From the NCBI GenBank assembly GCA_021300395.1, contig JAJTEO010000010.1, positions 1 through 64,000 of the forward strand: a DNA stretch of 64,000 nt. Reading direction: 5' to 3'. Source of the stretch: Fluviicola sp. (GTDB taxonomy: Bacteria > Bacteroidota > Bacteroidia > Flavobacteriales_D > Crocinitomicaceae). The translations under genes were made by a program, and so were the position numbers. Within the stretch, counting starts at the first letter, position 1; each line of letters begins with the position of its first letter. The notes under the pieces are model-generated. The model ran no database searches and had not been told where the DNA came from. It was given only the letters and a program-made list of their open reading frames with translations. Positions 10,515 through 21,937 of this stretch are shown piece by piece.

Positions 10515-11366
10515 TTATTTGAAGCTAATATAATCATTTGGATTAACGCTATTTTGATTATACCAAAGCTCAAAACTTAAATGAGGCTCAATTTGGCCGT
10601 TACCGTATTTACCTACTATACCAATTGGATCGCCAGTTTGAACTCTAGCTCCTGATTTTTTAAGTGATATTTTAGCATGTTTATAGATTGATATATAATC
10701 ATTTGGATGTTTAATAATAATAGTGTAACCATCTTTGGAGGTATATCCTGTAAAGATAACTGTTCCAGCAAAACATGCTTTTATGCTCATGTCCTTTAAG
10801 GTTTTAATTTCTATGGAAGGATGTTTTTCTAAATCAAAAGCACTAATTATTTTACCATCAACTGGATTAGAAAAGATTGTTCGTTTATTAAATTTATTAT
10901 TTTTTTTGTGAACAGAAGTTTGCATGTCTTCCTTTACTTTTTTTGCTATTTCTATTTCGTTTTTAGACAGTTTTCCCTCTTGTTTTGGTAAAATAATTTG
11001 CTGCATTTCCGGAATCTCTGAACTAAAAGAATCAGCAATAATTTCGCCATTTAATACTTTTTTGATATTTGAAATATATGATTCTTGATATTCTATTTGG
11101 GAAGTTAATTTTTGAATTTTCTGTTCTTGTTTAATTAATTCTTGACGGTCAATTGACACGTCATTTTTTAAAGAATAACCTGAAAAAAATCCTTTTGTAA
11201 TAAATGAGAATAGCAATCCAACAACAATAATTATTAAAAAAACAAGCGAATACAATTGTATTTTACTACTTGTAATCGTCCATTTTACTTCAAAATTATC
11301 AGGGTTTGTGATTACTATTCGAAGTTGTTCTTTTAAATTTTCAATTCTATTTTTTAACCAAGTCAT
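10515..11366 (-). CDS. M23/LytM-like protein with TM segment and coiled coil, apparently degenerate active site
   Basis: GKIISAFDLEKHPSIEIKT...YKHAK...GQIEPHLSFELW resembles the LytM fold. Confidence 0.8.
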   Translation of the reverse strand: MTWLKNRIENLKEQLRIVITNPDNFEVKWTITSSKIQLYSLVFLIIIVVGLLFSFITKGFFSGYSLKNDVSIDRQELIKQEQKIQKLTSQIEYQESYISNIKKVLNGEIIADSFSSEIPEMQQIILPKQEGKLSKNEIEIAKKVKEDMQTSVHKKNNKFNKRTIFSNPVDGKIISAFDLEKHPSIEIKTLKDMSIKACFAGTVIFTGYTSKDGYTIIIKHPNDYISIYKHAKISLKKSGARVQTGDPIGIVGKYGNGQIEPHLSFELWYNQNSVNPNDYISFK

Positions 11367-11497
11367 TTTTTTATATTAGAATCAAAGCAATAATTTGACT
11401 TATTTTGCAGTTAATCAATTGTTAAATAATTACAAAATCTAAATTATTACAACTGTAAAAGTAACGAAATCATTAAATTTACGTCTATATTAATAAG

Positions 11498-13873
11498 ATG
11501 AAATTTTTAACTTTAAGTATATTATCTTTTTTTGTAGTTTTTTGTTCGTTTGGACAATTAACTACGAGCGTTAATACTGCTGGGAGTTTAGTTCAAAATG
11601 TTCTTCTAGGGCCTGGTGTGACAGTGTCTAATATTCAATACAATGGGGTCGCAACTGCTATAGGCTCTTTCAATGCTACTGGAACGAACTTAGGTATTTC
11701 TTCTGGAATTGTAATGACTACCGGGACGATATACAATAATGGAAGTGGTCCACAAGGACCAAATAATGTTGGAAATTCAGGTGTAAATAATAATTCTCCA
11801 GGTTTACCATTATTAACCAATCTAGTAAATGGAGCTCAAACATTCAACGCTGCAGTACTTCAGTTTGATTTTATCCCCTATTCTGATACAGTTAAATTTA
11901 AATACGTTTTTGGTTCAGAAGAGTATCCAGAATTTGTAAATGCAGGTTTCAATGATGTTTTTGGATTTTTTATCTCAGGACCAGGTATTTCAGGTCAACA
12001 AAATATCGCCAAATTACCGGGCGGTACTCCAGTGACAATTGATAATGTAAATAGCGGAGCAAACGGTAGTTATTTTGTCTATAATGGAACTGGAAGTGAA
12101 TCGCCTTATAATTCTTCAGCTTCTTACATTCAATATGATGGATTTACAAAACCTTTAGAAGCAGTTTCAAAGGTTCAATGCGGAGAGACATATCATTTAA
12201 TTATTGCTGTTGCTGATGCAGGTGATGGTATTTATGATTCAGGAATATTCTTAGAGGCAAATAGTTTAAAATCACAAATGCCGATCGATATTTCTTATAA
12301 TCTTTCTTATCAAGCATATTCTGATCCTAGTAAAATGATTGAAGGATGTGTTACAGCTAATTTTAATTTAATTCGTTCAGGTAATTCAACAACACTTGCC
12401 ACTCCAGTATCTATCCCAGTATTTGTATCAGGTACAGCTACTCAAGGATCTGATTACACATCAAGTATTCCAGCAACAATAAACTTTGCAGCTGGTCAAA
12501 CTACGGCAACTTTTTCTTTTAATGCTATAAATGATGGTGTTATAGAACCTGAGGAAAATGTTCATTTGTTATTTCCATTAGTAAATGCATGTGGTGATAC
12601 AGTTCCAATTGAGTTTGATTTAAAAATTGAAGATGTTTTACCTGTAACTGTAACCGTCGAAGATACCAATGTATTGTGTTATGGAGATCCCGTAATTCTA
12701 TATGCAACAGTATCAGGTGGAGCAGGACCATATACTTATGTATGGAATAATGGTGGTTCAACTTCAACTATTTCAGTAGCGCCATTAGTTACCACAACTT
12801 ATACTTGTACAGTGACAGATAATTGTTTAAATCAGACTGTTAGTGACATAGGGACAGTATCAGTTCCAGTATATCCTCCTATTACATTGATTGAAACACC
12901 AGATATAACTCAGATTTGCCCTTATTTATATGATACTTTAACTGTTTACGCCCAAGGAGGTGCAGGCAGGTATACTTATCAATGGTCAAGTAGTGTTCCT
13001 GAATTTTTGGGTAGAGATACTATGCAAGCTATTCATCCTAGTGGTACAACTATTTATACTGTTATTGTTAAAGATCAGTGTGATTCTGTAAAAGCTGCTA
13101 ATGTGATCTATATCGTCACTAGCCCACCTTTAGAACTAACTATGTCTCCAGTAATTGAAATCTGTCCTTTTGATTCGGCCCTTGTTTCAGTTCAAGCAAT
13201 TGGAGGTTATGGTCAATATTATTATTCTTGGAGCAATAGTGGATCGACAAATTCAAGTCAATGGGTTCATCCTTTATCGACCACTTCATATACTGTTTCT
13301 GTTTCTGATGAATGTCAAACTTACGATGTGGACGGTACAACTTCAGTAGAAGTTATTAAACCAACAGCTGATTTTGTGATTTCTAGTTCACCTGTTTTTA
13401 ATAATCTACCAATAACGTTTAACAATTTATCTATAAATGCTCAATCATATAATTGGACTTTTGGAAATGGAAATAGTTCTAGCTTGAATTCTCCAAATAA
13501 TGAATATGTTGATCCAGGATATTATACTGTTACACTTATTGCAACTGATCATTTAGGTTGTAAAGACACAACTGCAAAAGTTATTTTTATCGAAGAGGAG
13601 CATTATATTTATGTACCGAATAGTTTTACACCAGATAAAAATCGCTTTAATAATTCATTTAGAGCAAGTACAGTCGGAATCAATGAATTAACAGTTTCAA
13701 TATTCAATAGATGGGGAGAACTAGTTTACACTTCTGATCGTGTAGATTTTTCTTGGGATGGTACTTATGAAAGTGTTGAAGCAAAGAGTGATACATATAT
13801 TTATGAAATTAAATATATTTCAAATTCAGGCTATCAAGATACAATCATTGGTCACGTTAATTTATTAAGATAA
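11498..13873 (+). CDS. Choice-of-anchor L / PKD domain protein with type B T9SS (gliding-associated) C-terminal domain
   Basis: Signal peptide; FKYVFGSEEYPEFV; PKD-like NWTFGNGNSS; C-terminus YVPNSFTPDKN..FNRWGELVYTS..WDGTY. Confidence 0.9.
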   Translation: MKFLTLSILSFFVVFCSFGQLTTSVNTAGSLVQNVLLGPGVTVSNIQYNGVATAIGSFNATGTNLGISSGIVMTTGTIYNNGSGPQGPNNVGNSGVNNNSPGLPLLTNLVNGAQTFNAAVLQFDFIPYSDTVKFKYVFGSEEYPEFVNAGFNDVFGFFISGPGISGQQNIAKLPGGTPVTIDNVNSGANGSYFVYNGTGSESPYNSSASYIQYDGFTKPLEAVSKVQCGETYHLIIAVADAGDGIYDSGIFLEANSLKSQMPIDISYNLSYQAYSDPSKMIEGCVTANFNLIRSGNSTTLATPVSIPVFVSGTATQGSDYTSSIPATINFAAGQTTATFSFNAINDGVIEPEENVHLLFPLVNACGDTVPIEFDLKIEDVLPVTVTVEDTNVLCYGDPVILYATVSGGAGPYTYVWNNGGSTSTISVAPLVTTTYTCTVTDNCLNQTVSDIGTVSVPVYPPITLIETPDITQICPYLYDTLTVYAQGGAGRYTYQWSSSVPEFLGRDTMQAIHPSGTTIYTVIVKDQCDSVKAANVIYIVTSPPLELTMSPVIEICPFDSALVSVQAIGGYGQYYYSWSNSGSTNSSQWVHPLSTTSYTVSVSDECQTYDVDGTTSVEVIKPTADFVISSSPVFNNLPITFNNLSINAQSYNWTFGNGNSSSLNSPNNEYVDPGYYTVTLIATDHLGCKDTTAKVIFIEEEHYIYVPNSFTPDKNRFNNSFRASTVGINELTVSIFNRWGELVYTSDRVDFSWDGTYESVEAKSDTYIYEIKYISNSGYQDTIIGHVNLLR

Positions 13874-13939
13874 TTGATTCTTTTTTAGAATTTAAACATC
13901 TTTCAAGCGAAGTGTTTTCCTTATTTCAACTATTCAAAT

Positions 13940-13947
13940 TATCTTTG
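13940..13947 (+). promoter_or_regulatory. Bacteroidota -7 promoter element (TATCTTTG) upstream of lysS
   Basis: Matches TAnnTTTG, 21 nt before ATG. Confidence 0.6.
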
Positions 13948-13967
13948 CACCTAGAAAAAATTAAACA

Positions 13968-15677
13968 ATGAGTATTTTAGAACTTTCCGAACAAGAAATT
14001 CAGCGTCGCGAGTCGTTGAAAAAATTGCGTGAGATGGGTATTGAACCTTATCCTGCAGAATTGTATCCAGTTACAGATCATGCTGCTAACATAAAGGAAA
14101 AGTTTGAAGATAAGAAGCAGGTTTGCATTGCTGGACGTTTAATGAGTCAACGTGTAATGGGAAAAGCTTCTTTTGCTGAAATTTTAGATTCAACAGGAAG
14201 AATTCAAGTATATTTTAACCGTGATGAAATTTGTCCAGGAGAAGATAAAACACTTTATAATGAGGTTTTCAAGAAGTTATTAGATCTTGGAGATTTTATA
14301 GGGATCAAAGGTTATTTATTTACAACGCAAGTTGGTGAAATATCTGTGCATGTTGAAGAATTTACGTTATTGAGTAAATCTTTGAAACCACTTCCTCTTC
14401 CAAAAACAGATGCTGATGGAAAAGTTCATGATGCATTTACAGATCCTGAATTAAGATACAGACAACGTTATGTTGATTTAGTCGTAAATCCTTCAGTTAA
14501 AGATACGTTTATTAAACGTTCAAAAACGATAGCATCTATGCGTCATTTCTTTAATGATAAAGGATATATGGAAGTTGAAACACCAATCTTGCAACCAATT
14601 GCAGGTGGTGCAACTGCTAGACCATTTATGACACATCACAATGCATTAGATGTTCCATTATATTTAAGAATTGCAAACGAATTATACTTAAAAAGATTAA
14701 TCGTTGGTGGTTTTGAAGGTGTATACGAATTTGCAAAAGATTTCCGTAACGAAGGAATGGATAGAACACACAATCCTGAGTTTACAGTAATGGAAATTTA
14801 TGTAGCCTACAAAGACTACAATTGGATGATGGACTTCACTGAACAAATGATTGAAAAAGTTGCTTTAGATGTTGTTGGAAGCACTTCTGTTCAAGTAGGT
14901 GAAAATACAATTTCTTTGAAAGCTCCTTTCAAAAGAGTGACAATGCGTGATTCAATTTTAGAATTTACAGGATTTGATATCAATGGTAAATCGGAAGATG
15001 AATTACATGCTGCTTGTAAATCAATGGGAATTGAAACAGATGCAACAATGGGGAAAGGAAAATTAATCGATGAAATTTTCGGTGAAAAATGTGAAGGAAA
15101 CTATATCCAACCAACATTTATAACTGACTACCCAATCGAAATGTCTCCGTTATGTAAACGCCACAGAGAAAATCCAGAATTAACAGAGCGTTTTGAGTTA
15201 ATGGTGAATGGTAAAGAAATTGCAAATGCTTATTCTGAATTAAATGACCCAATTGATCAAAGAGAACGTTTCGAAGAGCAAATGCGTTTATCAGAAAAAG
15301 GTGATGATGAAGCAATGTTTATCGATCAAGATTTCTTAAGAGCATTGGAATTTGGGATGCCTCCAACATCAGGAATGGGAATTGGTATTGATCGTTTAGT
15401 GATGCTTTTAACGAATAATTCATCTATTCAAGAAGTATTGTTCTTCCCTCAAATGAGACCAGAGAAATTTGGTGAAAAGAAGGCTGTAGAATTAGAAGAG
15501 AATGAAAAAGTAATATTCGATATTCTTTCTCAATTTAAAACAATGAATTTAGAGGAATTAAAAGAAAAATCGGCTTTATCAAACAAACAATGGGATAAAG
15601 GAATTAAGTCTTTAGCTCAATTAGGTTTGACTAAAGTGACTAAAACAGATGATTCTTTAATCGTTGAAATGATATAA
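13968..15677 (+). CDS. lysS: Lysyl-tRNA synthetase, class II
   Basis: [35 protein letters not shown]. Confidence 0.97.
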   Translation: MSILELSEQEIQRRESLKKLREMGIEPYPAELYPVTDHAANIKEKFEDKKQVCIAGRLMSQRVMGKASFAEILDSTGRIQVYFNRDEICPGEDKTLYNEVFKKLLDLGDFIGIKGYLFTTQVGEISVHVEEFTLLSKSLKPLPLPKTDADGKVHDAFTDPELRYRQRYVDLVVNPSVKDTFIKRSKTIASMRHFFNDKGYMEVETPILQPIAGGATARPFMTHHNALDVPLYLRIANELYLKRLIVGGFEGVYEFAKDFRNEGMDRTHNPEFTVMEIYVAYKDYNWMMDFTEQMIEKVALDVVGSTSVQVGENTISLKAPFKRVTMRDSILEFTGFDINGKSEDELHAACKSMGIETDATMGKGKLIDEIFGEKCEGNYIQPTFITDYPIEMSPLCKRHRENPELTERFELMVNGKEIANAYSELNDPIDQRERFEEQMRLSEKGDDEAMFIDQDFLRALEFGMPPTSGMGIGIDRLVMLLTNNSSIQEVLFFPQMRPEKFGEKKAVELEENEKVIFDILSQFKTMNLEELKEKSALSNKQWDKGIKSLAQLGLTKVTKTDDSLIVEMI

Positions 15678-15699
15678 TAAAATTAAATATAAAAACTGG

Positions 15700-15729
15700 A
15701 GAGCTATCTAATTTAGATAGCTCTTTTTG
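15700..15729 (+). terminator. Intrinsic terminator
   Basis: AGAGCTATCTAATTTAGATAGCTCTTTTT. Confidence 0.85.
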
Positions 15730-15733
15730 TATG

Positions 15734-17266
15734 TTATAGTTCAATTTTCTTACTTAAAGAATACAAATCTAATCTTCTGTCTTTTAAGTTTTTTACACTT
15801 CCATGAACATGTAATTCTTGAAGTAAATCTAAATCTACATCACAAATTAGAATCATTTCAGTATTAGGTGTTGCTTCTGCTTTAACGCCATTTGTTGGAA
15901 AAGCAAAATCGCAAGGAGTGAAAACAGCAGATTGAGCAAATTGAATATCCATATTACTTACTTTTGGTAAATTACCTACGCAACCAGCAATGGCTACATA
16001 ACATTCATTTTCAATTGCCCTAGCTTGTGCACAACGTTTTACGCGATGAAATCCATTTTGAGTATCAGTTAAAAATGGGACAAATAATATTTTCATTCCT
16101 TCATCTGCCAAAAGTCTACTTAGTTCTGGGAATTCTGAATCATAACAAATCAAGATTCCAATTTTTCCACAATCCGTATCAAAGGTTTGAAGGTGATTAC
16201 CACCAATCATTCCCCATGAATTTGATTCGCTTGGAGTGATATGTAATTTCCTAAATTGTTCATTTGTTCCATCTCTTCGACATAAATATCCAACATTGTA
16301 CAAGGATTTTTTTTCAATAAATGGCATGCTTCCAGTGATAATATTGATATTATATGAAATAGCAAATTCTTGAAATTTTTGCTTTATTTTTTCTGTATCT
16401 TTCGCTAGTCTTCGAATTGCATCAGCTTCTGGCAGCTCATTATATTTAGCCATTAATGGAGCATTAAAAAACTCAGGAAATAAACAAAAATCGCATCCAT
16501 AATCTGATACGGCATCTATGAAATATTCCATCTGTTCGAATAGTCTTTCAATACTATCTAAAGGTCTCATTTGCCATTGAACCAAACCTAAACGTACCGT
16601 AGATTTTTTACTTTGGAACAAATCATCTCTTTTTTCATAATATATATTATTCCACTCTAATAAGGTTGCATATTCTTTTGAATTGGTATCATTCGGTAAA
16701 TATCCAGTCATTATTTTTAAAACGTGGAAATCATTGCTTAATTGAAATGTCAAAACTGGATCAAATATTTCCTTTAATCGTACTTTATTGATATATTCTT
16801 TTGGAGTAATTAAATCAGCATAATCTATATAATTCGGAATTCTACCTCCAAATACAATCGATTTTAAATTCAATTTTTCGCATAACTCTTTTCTAGAATC
16901 ATATAATCTTCGTCCTAATCTTAATCCTCTAAACTTTGGAGAGATAAAAACATCGATACCATATAACGTATCTCCGTTTTTATCGTGTGTGTTGAAGGTA
17001 TAGTTTCCTGTAATATCTAAGTAGGTATGATCACTTTCTGCTTTATCTTGCATTACTCTAATTGATAATGCACACCCTACAATAATGTTGTCAGCTAGTA
17101 TAACAATTTGACCTTCAGGAAATTTCTTTAATAATGTTTTGATGTGTCTTTCTTTCCAATAGGCATTTTCCATATCATTATAAGAACTAATCATTGCATT
17201 TTTAAGTTCTTCGTAATCTTCAATTCTTAAATGACGGATAACGACTTTTTTGATTTTCTTGGACAT
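15734..17266 (-). CDS. GNAT acetyltransferase fused to carbon-nitrogen hydrolase (nitrilase family)
   Basis: N-terminal GNAT (SPKFRGLRLGRRLYDSR), C-terminal nitrilase domain (FPEFF, RKLHITPSE, GILICYDSEFPE). Confidence 0.88.
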   Translation of the reverse strand: MSKKIKKVVIRHLRIEDYEELKNAMISSYNDMENAYWKERHIKTLLKKFPEGQIVILADNIIVGCALSIRVMQDKAESDHTYLDITGNYTFNTHDKNGDTLYGIDVFISPKFRGLRLGRRLYDSRKELCEKLNLKSIVFGGRIPNYIDYADLITPKEYINKVRLKEIFDPVLTFQLSNDFHVLKIMTGYLPNDTNSKEYATLLEWNNIYYEKRDDLFQSKKSTVRLGLVQWQMRPLDSIERLFEQMEYFIDAVSDYGCDFCLFPEFFNAPLMAKYNELPEADAIRRLAKDTEKIKQKFQEFAISYNINIITGSMPFIEKKSLYNVGYLCRRDGTNEQFRKLHITPSESNSWGMIGGNHLQTFDTDCGKIGILICYDSEFPELSRLLADEGMKILFVPFLTDTQNGFHRVKRCAQARAIENECYVAIAGCVGNLPKVSNMDIQFAQSAVFTPCDFAFPTNGVKAEATPNTEMILICDVDLDLLQELHVHGSVKNLKDRRLDLYSLSKKIEL

Positions 17267-17409
17267 ATTTTTTGTTTTTCAATCTAAAATTATTGATTGA
17301 AAACTACAATACGATGATAAGTACTAATTCTTAATCAGGAATTAATATTATGAAAATCTTAAGTCTAAAAGATTTATTTTGAGATAATAATAAGTTAATT
17401 TAGAGTTGG

Positions 17410-18378
17410 TTATATCTCTCTTTCCATTAAATAAGCAGCTAATTCTAATAATGGCTTCTTTTTTTCGTCTGGAATATTAATTTTTGCTAATGCTTCTTTT
17501 GCAATTGAATAATGTTCTTGCATTATCCCTTTACAAATCTCTTTAATTCCTATACTATCGAATAAATTACGAACGGCAGCCACTTTAAATTCAGCGTCTT
17601 CTTCATTTAATAATACAGCTAGTTCATCTTTTTGAAAATCATTCGCTAATTCGAAAGCTTTTAACAGCAATAATGTTTTTTTATTACAGATTACATCTCC
17701 ACCAACTTGTTTTCCAAATTTTTCTGGATCTGCATATAAATCTAATATATCATCTTGGATTTGAAATGCGATACCTACATGTTGTCCAAATTCGTAAATT
17801 AATTCTTTGTTTTCTTTTGAAGTTTCTGCTACAATTGCTCCCATCTCAAGTGCACATCCCAACAAAACAGAAGTCTTTAAACGAATCATTTCAATGTATT
17901 CAGTAATTGTTACATCTTCACGATTTTCAAAATCCATATCCATTTGCTGACCTTCGCACACTTCAACTGCAGTTTTATTGAAAATATGTAATAATTCTGC
18001 AACAATCTTAGGATCTTGTTTTGCTAACTCTTGATATGCTTTAACCAAAAGAACATCACCAGAAAGTATGGCAATATTTTGATTCCATTTTGTATGAACT
18101 GTAGCTTGACCTCTTCTTATAGGTGCTTCATCCATAATATCATCATGAATCAATGAAAAATTATGAAACAACTCAACAGATAAAGCTGCAGGCAATGATT
18201 TATTACAATCTACACCAAAAGCATCAGTTGCCATCAAAGTAAGCACTGGACGCATTCTTTTACCCCCTAAAACAAGGAAATAACGTAATGGGTCGTATAA
18301 GTTTGAAGGAGAAAGAGGAAACTGAACATTTCCAACACCTTTTTCAACGATTTGAGAATAATATTGAATAGATTGCAT
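17410..18378 (-). CDS. Polyprenyl synthetase (isoprenyl diphosphate synthase)
   Basis: GGKRMRP, LIHDDIMD, QIQDDILD motifs. Confidence 0.93.
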   Translation of the reverse strand: MQSIQYYSQIVEKGVGNVQFPLSPSNLYDPLRYFLVLGGKRMRPVLTLMATDAFGVDCNKSLPAALSVELFHNFSLIHDDIMDEAPIRRGQATVHTKWNQNIAILSGDVLLVKAYQELAKQDPKIVAELLHIFNKTAVEVCEGQQMDMDFENREDVTITEYIEMIRLKTSVLLGCALEMGAIVAETSKENKELIYEFGQHVGIAFQIQDDILDLYADPEKFGKQVGGDVICNKKTLLLLKAFELANDFQKDELAVLLNEEDAEFKVAAVRNLFDSIGIKEICKGIMQEHYSIAKEALAKINIPDEKKKPLLELAAYLMEREI

Positions 18379-19241
18379 TAATCTTTTATCAAGTTTAATA
18401 AATAAGTACCATATCCACTTTTTACCAATGGTGTAGCTATCTTTTTTAACTGTTCTTTATCAATAAAACCTTTTCTGTATGCTATTTCTTCAATACATCC
18501 GATTTTAAGCCCTTGACGTTCTTCAATTACTTGAACAAATTGCCCTGCTTGCATTAAAGAAGGAAAAGTTCCCGTATCTAACCAAGCAGTTCCACGATTT
18601 AAAATCGCAACTTTTAATTTATTTTGTCTTAAATACTCAGCATTTACATCTGTAATCTCATATTCACCTCTTGCAGAAGGTTGAAGATTTTTTGCAATTT
18701 CTATAACTGAGTTATCATAAAAATACAATCCAGGAACAGCATAATTTGATTTAGGATTCTCTGGTTTTTCTTCAATTGAAATGGCTTTCATGTTTTCATC
18801 AAACTCTACTACACCATATCTTTCAGGATCACTTACATGATAAGCGTAAACAACACCACCTTCAACATCTACATTTTCTTTTAAAAGATTTCCCATTCCT
18901 ACACCGTAAAAAATATTATCTCCTAAAATCAAAGCAACTTTATCGTTTCCAATAAATTCTTCTCCTAAAACAAAGGCTTGAGCTAAGCCATTTGGCACCT
19001 CTTGAACTTTGTATGAAAACTTACATCCTAATTGTGAACCATCACCTAATAATTTTTCAAAATGAGGAAGATCATGAGGTGTTGAAATGATTAAAATATC
19101 ATTTATTCCAGCACTCATTAAACTAGAAAGTGGATAATAAATCATTGGTTTATCATAAATAGGCATTAATTGCTTACTGATCGCCAATGTTAATGGATGT
19201 AATCTTGTTCCAGATCCACCTGCAAGAATGATTCCTTTCAT
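18378..19241 (-). CDS. rfbA: Glucose-1-phosphate thymidylyltransferase
   Basis: [39 protein letters not shown]. Confidence 0.95.
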   Translation of the reverse strand: MKGIILAGGSGTRLHPLTLAISKQLMPIYDKPMIYYPLSSLMSAGINDILIISTPHDLPHFEKLLGDGSQLGCKFSYKVQEVPNGLAQAFVLGEEFIGNDKVALILGDNIFYGVGMGNLLKENVDVEGGVVYAYHVSDPERYGVVEFDENMKAISIEEKPENPKSNYAVPGLYFYDNSVIEIAKNLQPSARGEYEITDVNAEYLRQNKLKVAILNRGTAWLDTGTFPSLMQAGQFVQVIEERQGLKIGCIEEIAYRKGFIDKEQLKKIATPLVKSGYGTYLLNLIKD

Positions 19242-21886
19242 ATGTTAATGTCTTTTATCGATTCAACTTGAATTAAATCTTTTTCATAATCTTCTTCTTC
19301 GTCGTAAATATCAAAGAATGGTTCTTTAAATGATTTAGTTGTAATTTTTCTTTCAAGACTCAATAAAAGTGAAGGAAGAATTATTAAGTTGGTCATCATC
19401 CCAACTAGAATTGTTAACGACACTAACATTCCTAAAGCTTTTGTTCCTCCAAACTGAGAGAATGCGAACATGATAAAACCAAAGAATAAAATTACAGAAG
19501 TATAAAAAATACCAAGACCTGTTTCTCTCAAAGAAAGTAAAATTGAGTAACGAATATCCCACATGTGTAGCTTGAGTTCCTGTCGGTATTTAGCTAAGAA
19601 TAAAATGGCATTATCTACAGTGATTCCAAGTGCAATACCGAAAACTAATAACGTAGAAGGTTTTAGCGGGATTTGGAAATACCCCATAATTCCTGCAGTG
19701 AAAAGTAATGGAATAATATTCGGTATCATCGAAATCAAAATAATTCTAAATGATCTAAATAATACTGCCATTAAAGCAGAAATTGATAGAATTGCAAAGA
19801 CCAAACTTTGAACCAAGTTGATGAATAAATATTTTGTTCCTTCAGATACAACAACTGATGTTCCTGTAAATGTTAAATCGTAATACTCATGATCAATCGC
19901 TTTTCTTAATATATGTTTGAAATAAGGCTTTTTAGAATATTTTTCAATGTATTCCGGATGCATATCAAATGATAATTGCGCTTCAGAATTTCCTTTAGAA
20001 AGAATAGAAGTTACGCCATTAAAGATTCCTGAATAATTATACAATAAAGAATCTACACATGATTTGTCACCTTTAACAACTTTGTTATATAAACGTTCAA
20101 TATCTTTTTTATCAGGATTTAAAATCGCATCAACTTCGGCCTTAAGCGTATCGACTTTTTGAGCAACTTCATAAGAACCTAAATCTTTCATTTGAGTTCT
20201 AATTCTTAAAGTAGTATTTGATGTGTCAACTAATTCTTTTAGAGATAAATTTCCACCATTCGCACTGCTAATATCAAACTTATCGATATATTTTTTTAGT
20301 CTAATTTTATCTTTATTAGAAACTAATTTGTATTGTTCAGGGTCATTTCCATAATAAGCCATGTTAATAGCTTTCATGAAATCTACTAAAGATAAACTTT
20401 TAGAAAATAGCGTATCTTTCGAAAATTTTGCCTGAATTTCTTCAACTTTTAATAACGTCTCATTTTTAAATAAACGACCTTTTTCTTTGTAGTTAATCGT
20501 CATTTCAAATGGAATAGAACCACCAAAATTCTTTTCAATGAATTTAATGTCTTTTAAAATAGGATCATTTTTAGGTAAATCTCCAGTTACATTTCCTGTA
20601 GCCGTTAATTTCGTCATACCATAAATACTGATGATCGTTAAAAGAACTGAACAGATATAGATTAATCTTCTTCTTTTAGAAACTAATACCACAATTTTCT
20701 CAATAAAACCTTGAGAGTAGACTCTGTATAAGTGACCTAAATGTCTAGCTTTTGGTGGTTTTGAGAAAGAAGCAATGATTGGAATGATACAAATTGAAAG
20801 TATAAATACGACCATGATATTCACACTTGAAATAATACCAAATTGGGCCAACTTTTCTGAACTTGTAAATGTACAGAAACCTACAGCAGTTGTTAAGTTC
20901 GTCAAGAAAGTTACTGAACCAATTCTACGAATCATCGTGTAAAGCGCTTTGATTTTATTCCCGTGCTTCACATATTCTTGATGGTATCGAGTGACTAAAA
21001 ATACACAGTTAGGAACTCCAATTACAATCATCAATGGTGGAATTAAGGCCATCATTATCGATAATTGGAAACCTAATAATCCAATACTACCTAAAGCCCA
21101 AATTACAGATACAAAAACAACGATATTACATTGAATTACAACTCTTACAGAGCGAAAGAAAATGTATAGAAGTAATGAGGAAGCTAATACAGATAAACCT
21201 AAGAAAATGTACATTTCATTTACAATTCTTTTTCCAATTACAACACGCATGTGAGGTAAACCTGCAAAATGTGGTTGGCCAAAGTATTTAGAATATGATT
21301 GTGCTAATTCTTCAATTTTTATAACAACTTTTGATTTCTTTTTGTCAGCTAATGCTTTTTCATTCATTCCAATCATTATCAATGAAACCTTTGCAGAATC
21401 ATTGTATAATAATTTGTTGTAGATTGGATTACGTTTTATTTCTCTTCGAATAGAATCAATTGTTTTTTCGTGGAAAGTTAAATCAGAAAAGATTTTATTG
21501 ATTTCAAATCGATTTTCAGCAATGTTGTTTTTGATTGTGTAAAGTGTTGCTTCTGAGATTACATTTTCAACACCATCAAATTTTAGGATTGAATCTCCTA
21601 ATTCTTTCCATTTTGTGAAGTTTTTCTCAGTATATAAAGAATCAGCTTTTACTGCTATTACAAGTGTTGAACCATCTTCACCAAATTGAGTTTTGAATTT
21701 TAAATAATCTGCTTGAGCAGGTGAATCTTTTGGTAATGTATTTCCATATCTATTGTCAACTTTCAATGAAGTTACGGCATAATAACCGAAAAACACTGTC
21801 AATAATGCAATGATTGTAAGTACAAATAATCGATTTCTTAAAATTAAACTAGCTAAAACTTTCCACATACTTTTTTTAATCTTCAA
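19238..21886 (-). CDS. RND/MMPL-family transporter
   Basis: Two sets of TM helices with [22 protein letters not shown]. Confidence 0.9.
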   Translation of the reverse strand: MKIKKSMWKVLASLILRNRLFVLTIIALLTVFFGYYAVTSLKVDNRYGNTLPKDSPAQADYLKFKTQFGEDGSTLVIAVKADSLYTEKNFTKWKELGDSILKFDGVENVISEATLYTIKNNIAENRFEINKIFSDLTFHEKTIDSIRREIKRNPIYNKLLYNDSAKVSLIMIGMNEKALADKKKSKVVIKIEELAQSYSKYFGQPHFAGLPHMRVVIGKRIVNEMYIFLGLSVLASSLLLYIFFRSVRVVIQCNIVVFVSVIWALGSIGLLGFQLSIMMALIPPLMIVIGVPNCVFLVTRYHQEYVKHGNKIKALYTMIRRIGSVTFLTNLTTAVGFCTFTSSEKLAQFGIISSVNIMVVFILSICIIPIIASFSKPPKARHLGHLYRVYSQGFIEKIVVLVSKRRRLIYICSVLLTIISIYGMTKLTATGNVTGDLPKNDPILKDIKFIEKNFGGSIPFEMTINYKEKGRLFKNETLLKVEEIQAKFSKDTLFSKSLSLVDFMKAINMAYYGNDPEQYKLVSNKDKIRLKKYIDKFDISSANGGNLSLKELVDTSNTTLRIRTQMKDLGSYEVAQKVDTLKAEVDAILNPDKKDIERLYNKVVKGDKSCVDSLLYNYSGIFNGVTSILSKGNSEAQLSFDMHPEYIEKYSKKPYFKHILRKAIDHEYYDLTFTGTSVVVSEGTKYLFINLVQSLVFAILSISALMAVLFRSFRIILISMIPNIIPLLFTAGIMGYFQIPLKPSTLLVFGIALGITVDNAILFLAKYRQELKLHMWDIRYSILLSLRETGLGIFYTSVILFFGFIMFAFSQFGGTKALGMLVSLTILVGMMTNLIILPSLLLSLERKITTKSFKEPFFDIYDEEEDYEKDLIQVESIKDINI

Positions 21887-21937
21887 AAATGAACCGATAA
21901 AGTTAATAATTTATTCCACTATATAAAAATAGTTTGA

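Noticed and set aside
12540-13349. Small ORFs opposite or out of frame inside the choice-of-anchor L gene, and similar ones in lysS, the MMPL exporter, purM, polyprenyl synthase, ftsI and murE
   Set aside because: Fully contained within well-supported genes with no recognisable motifs
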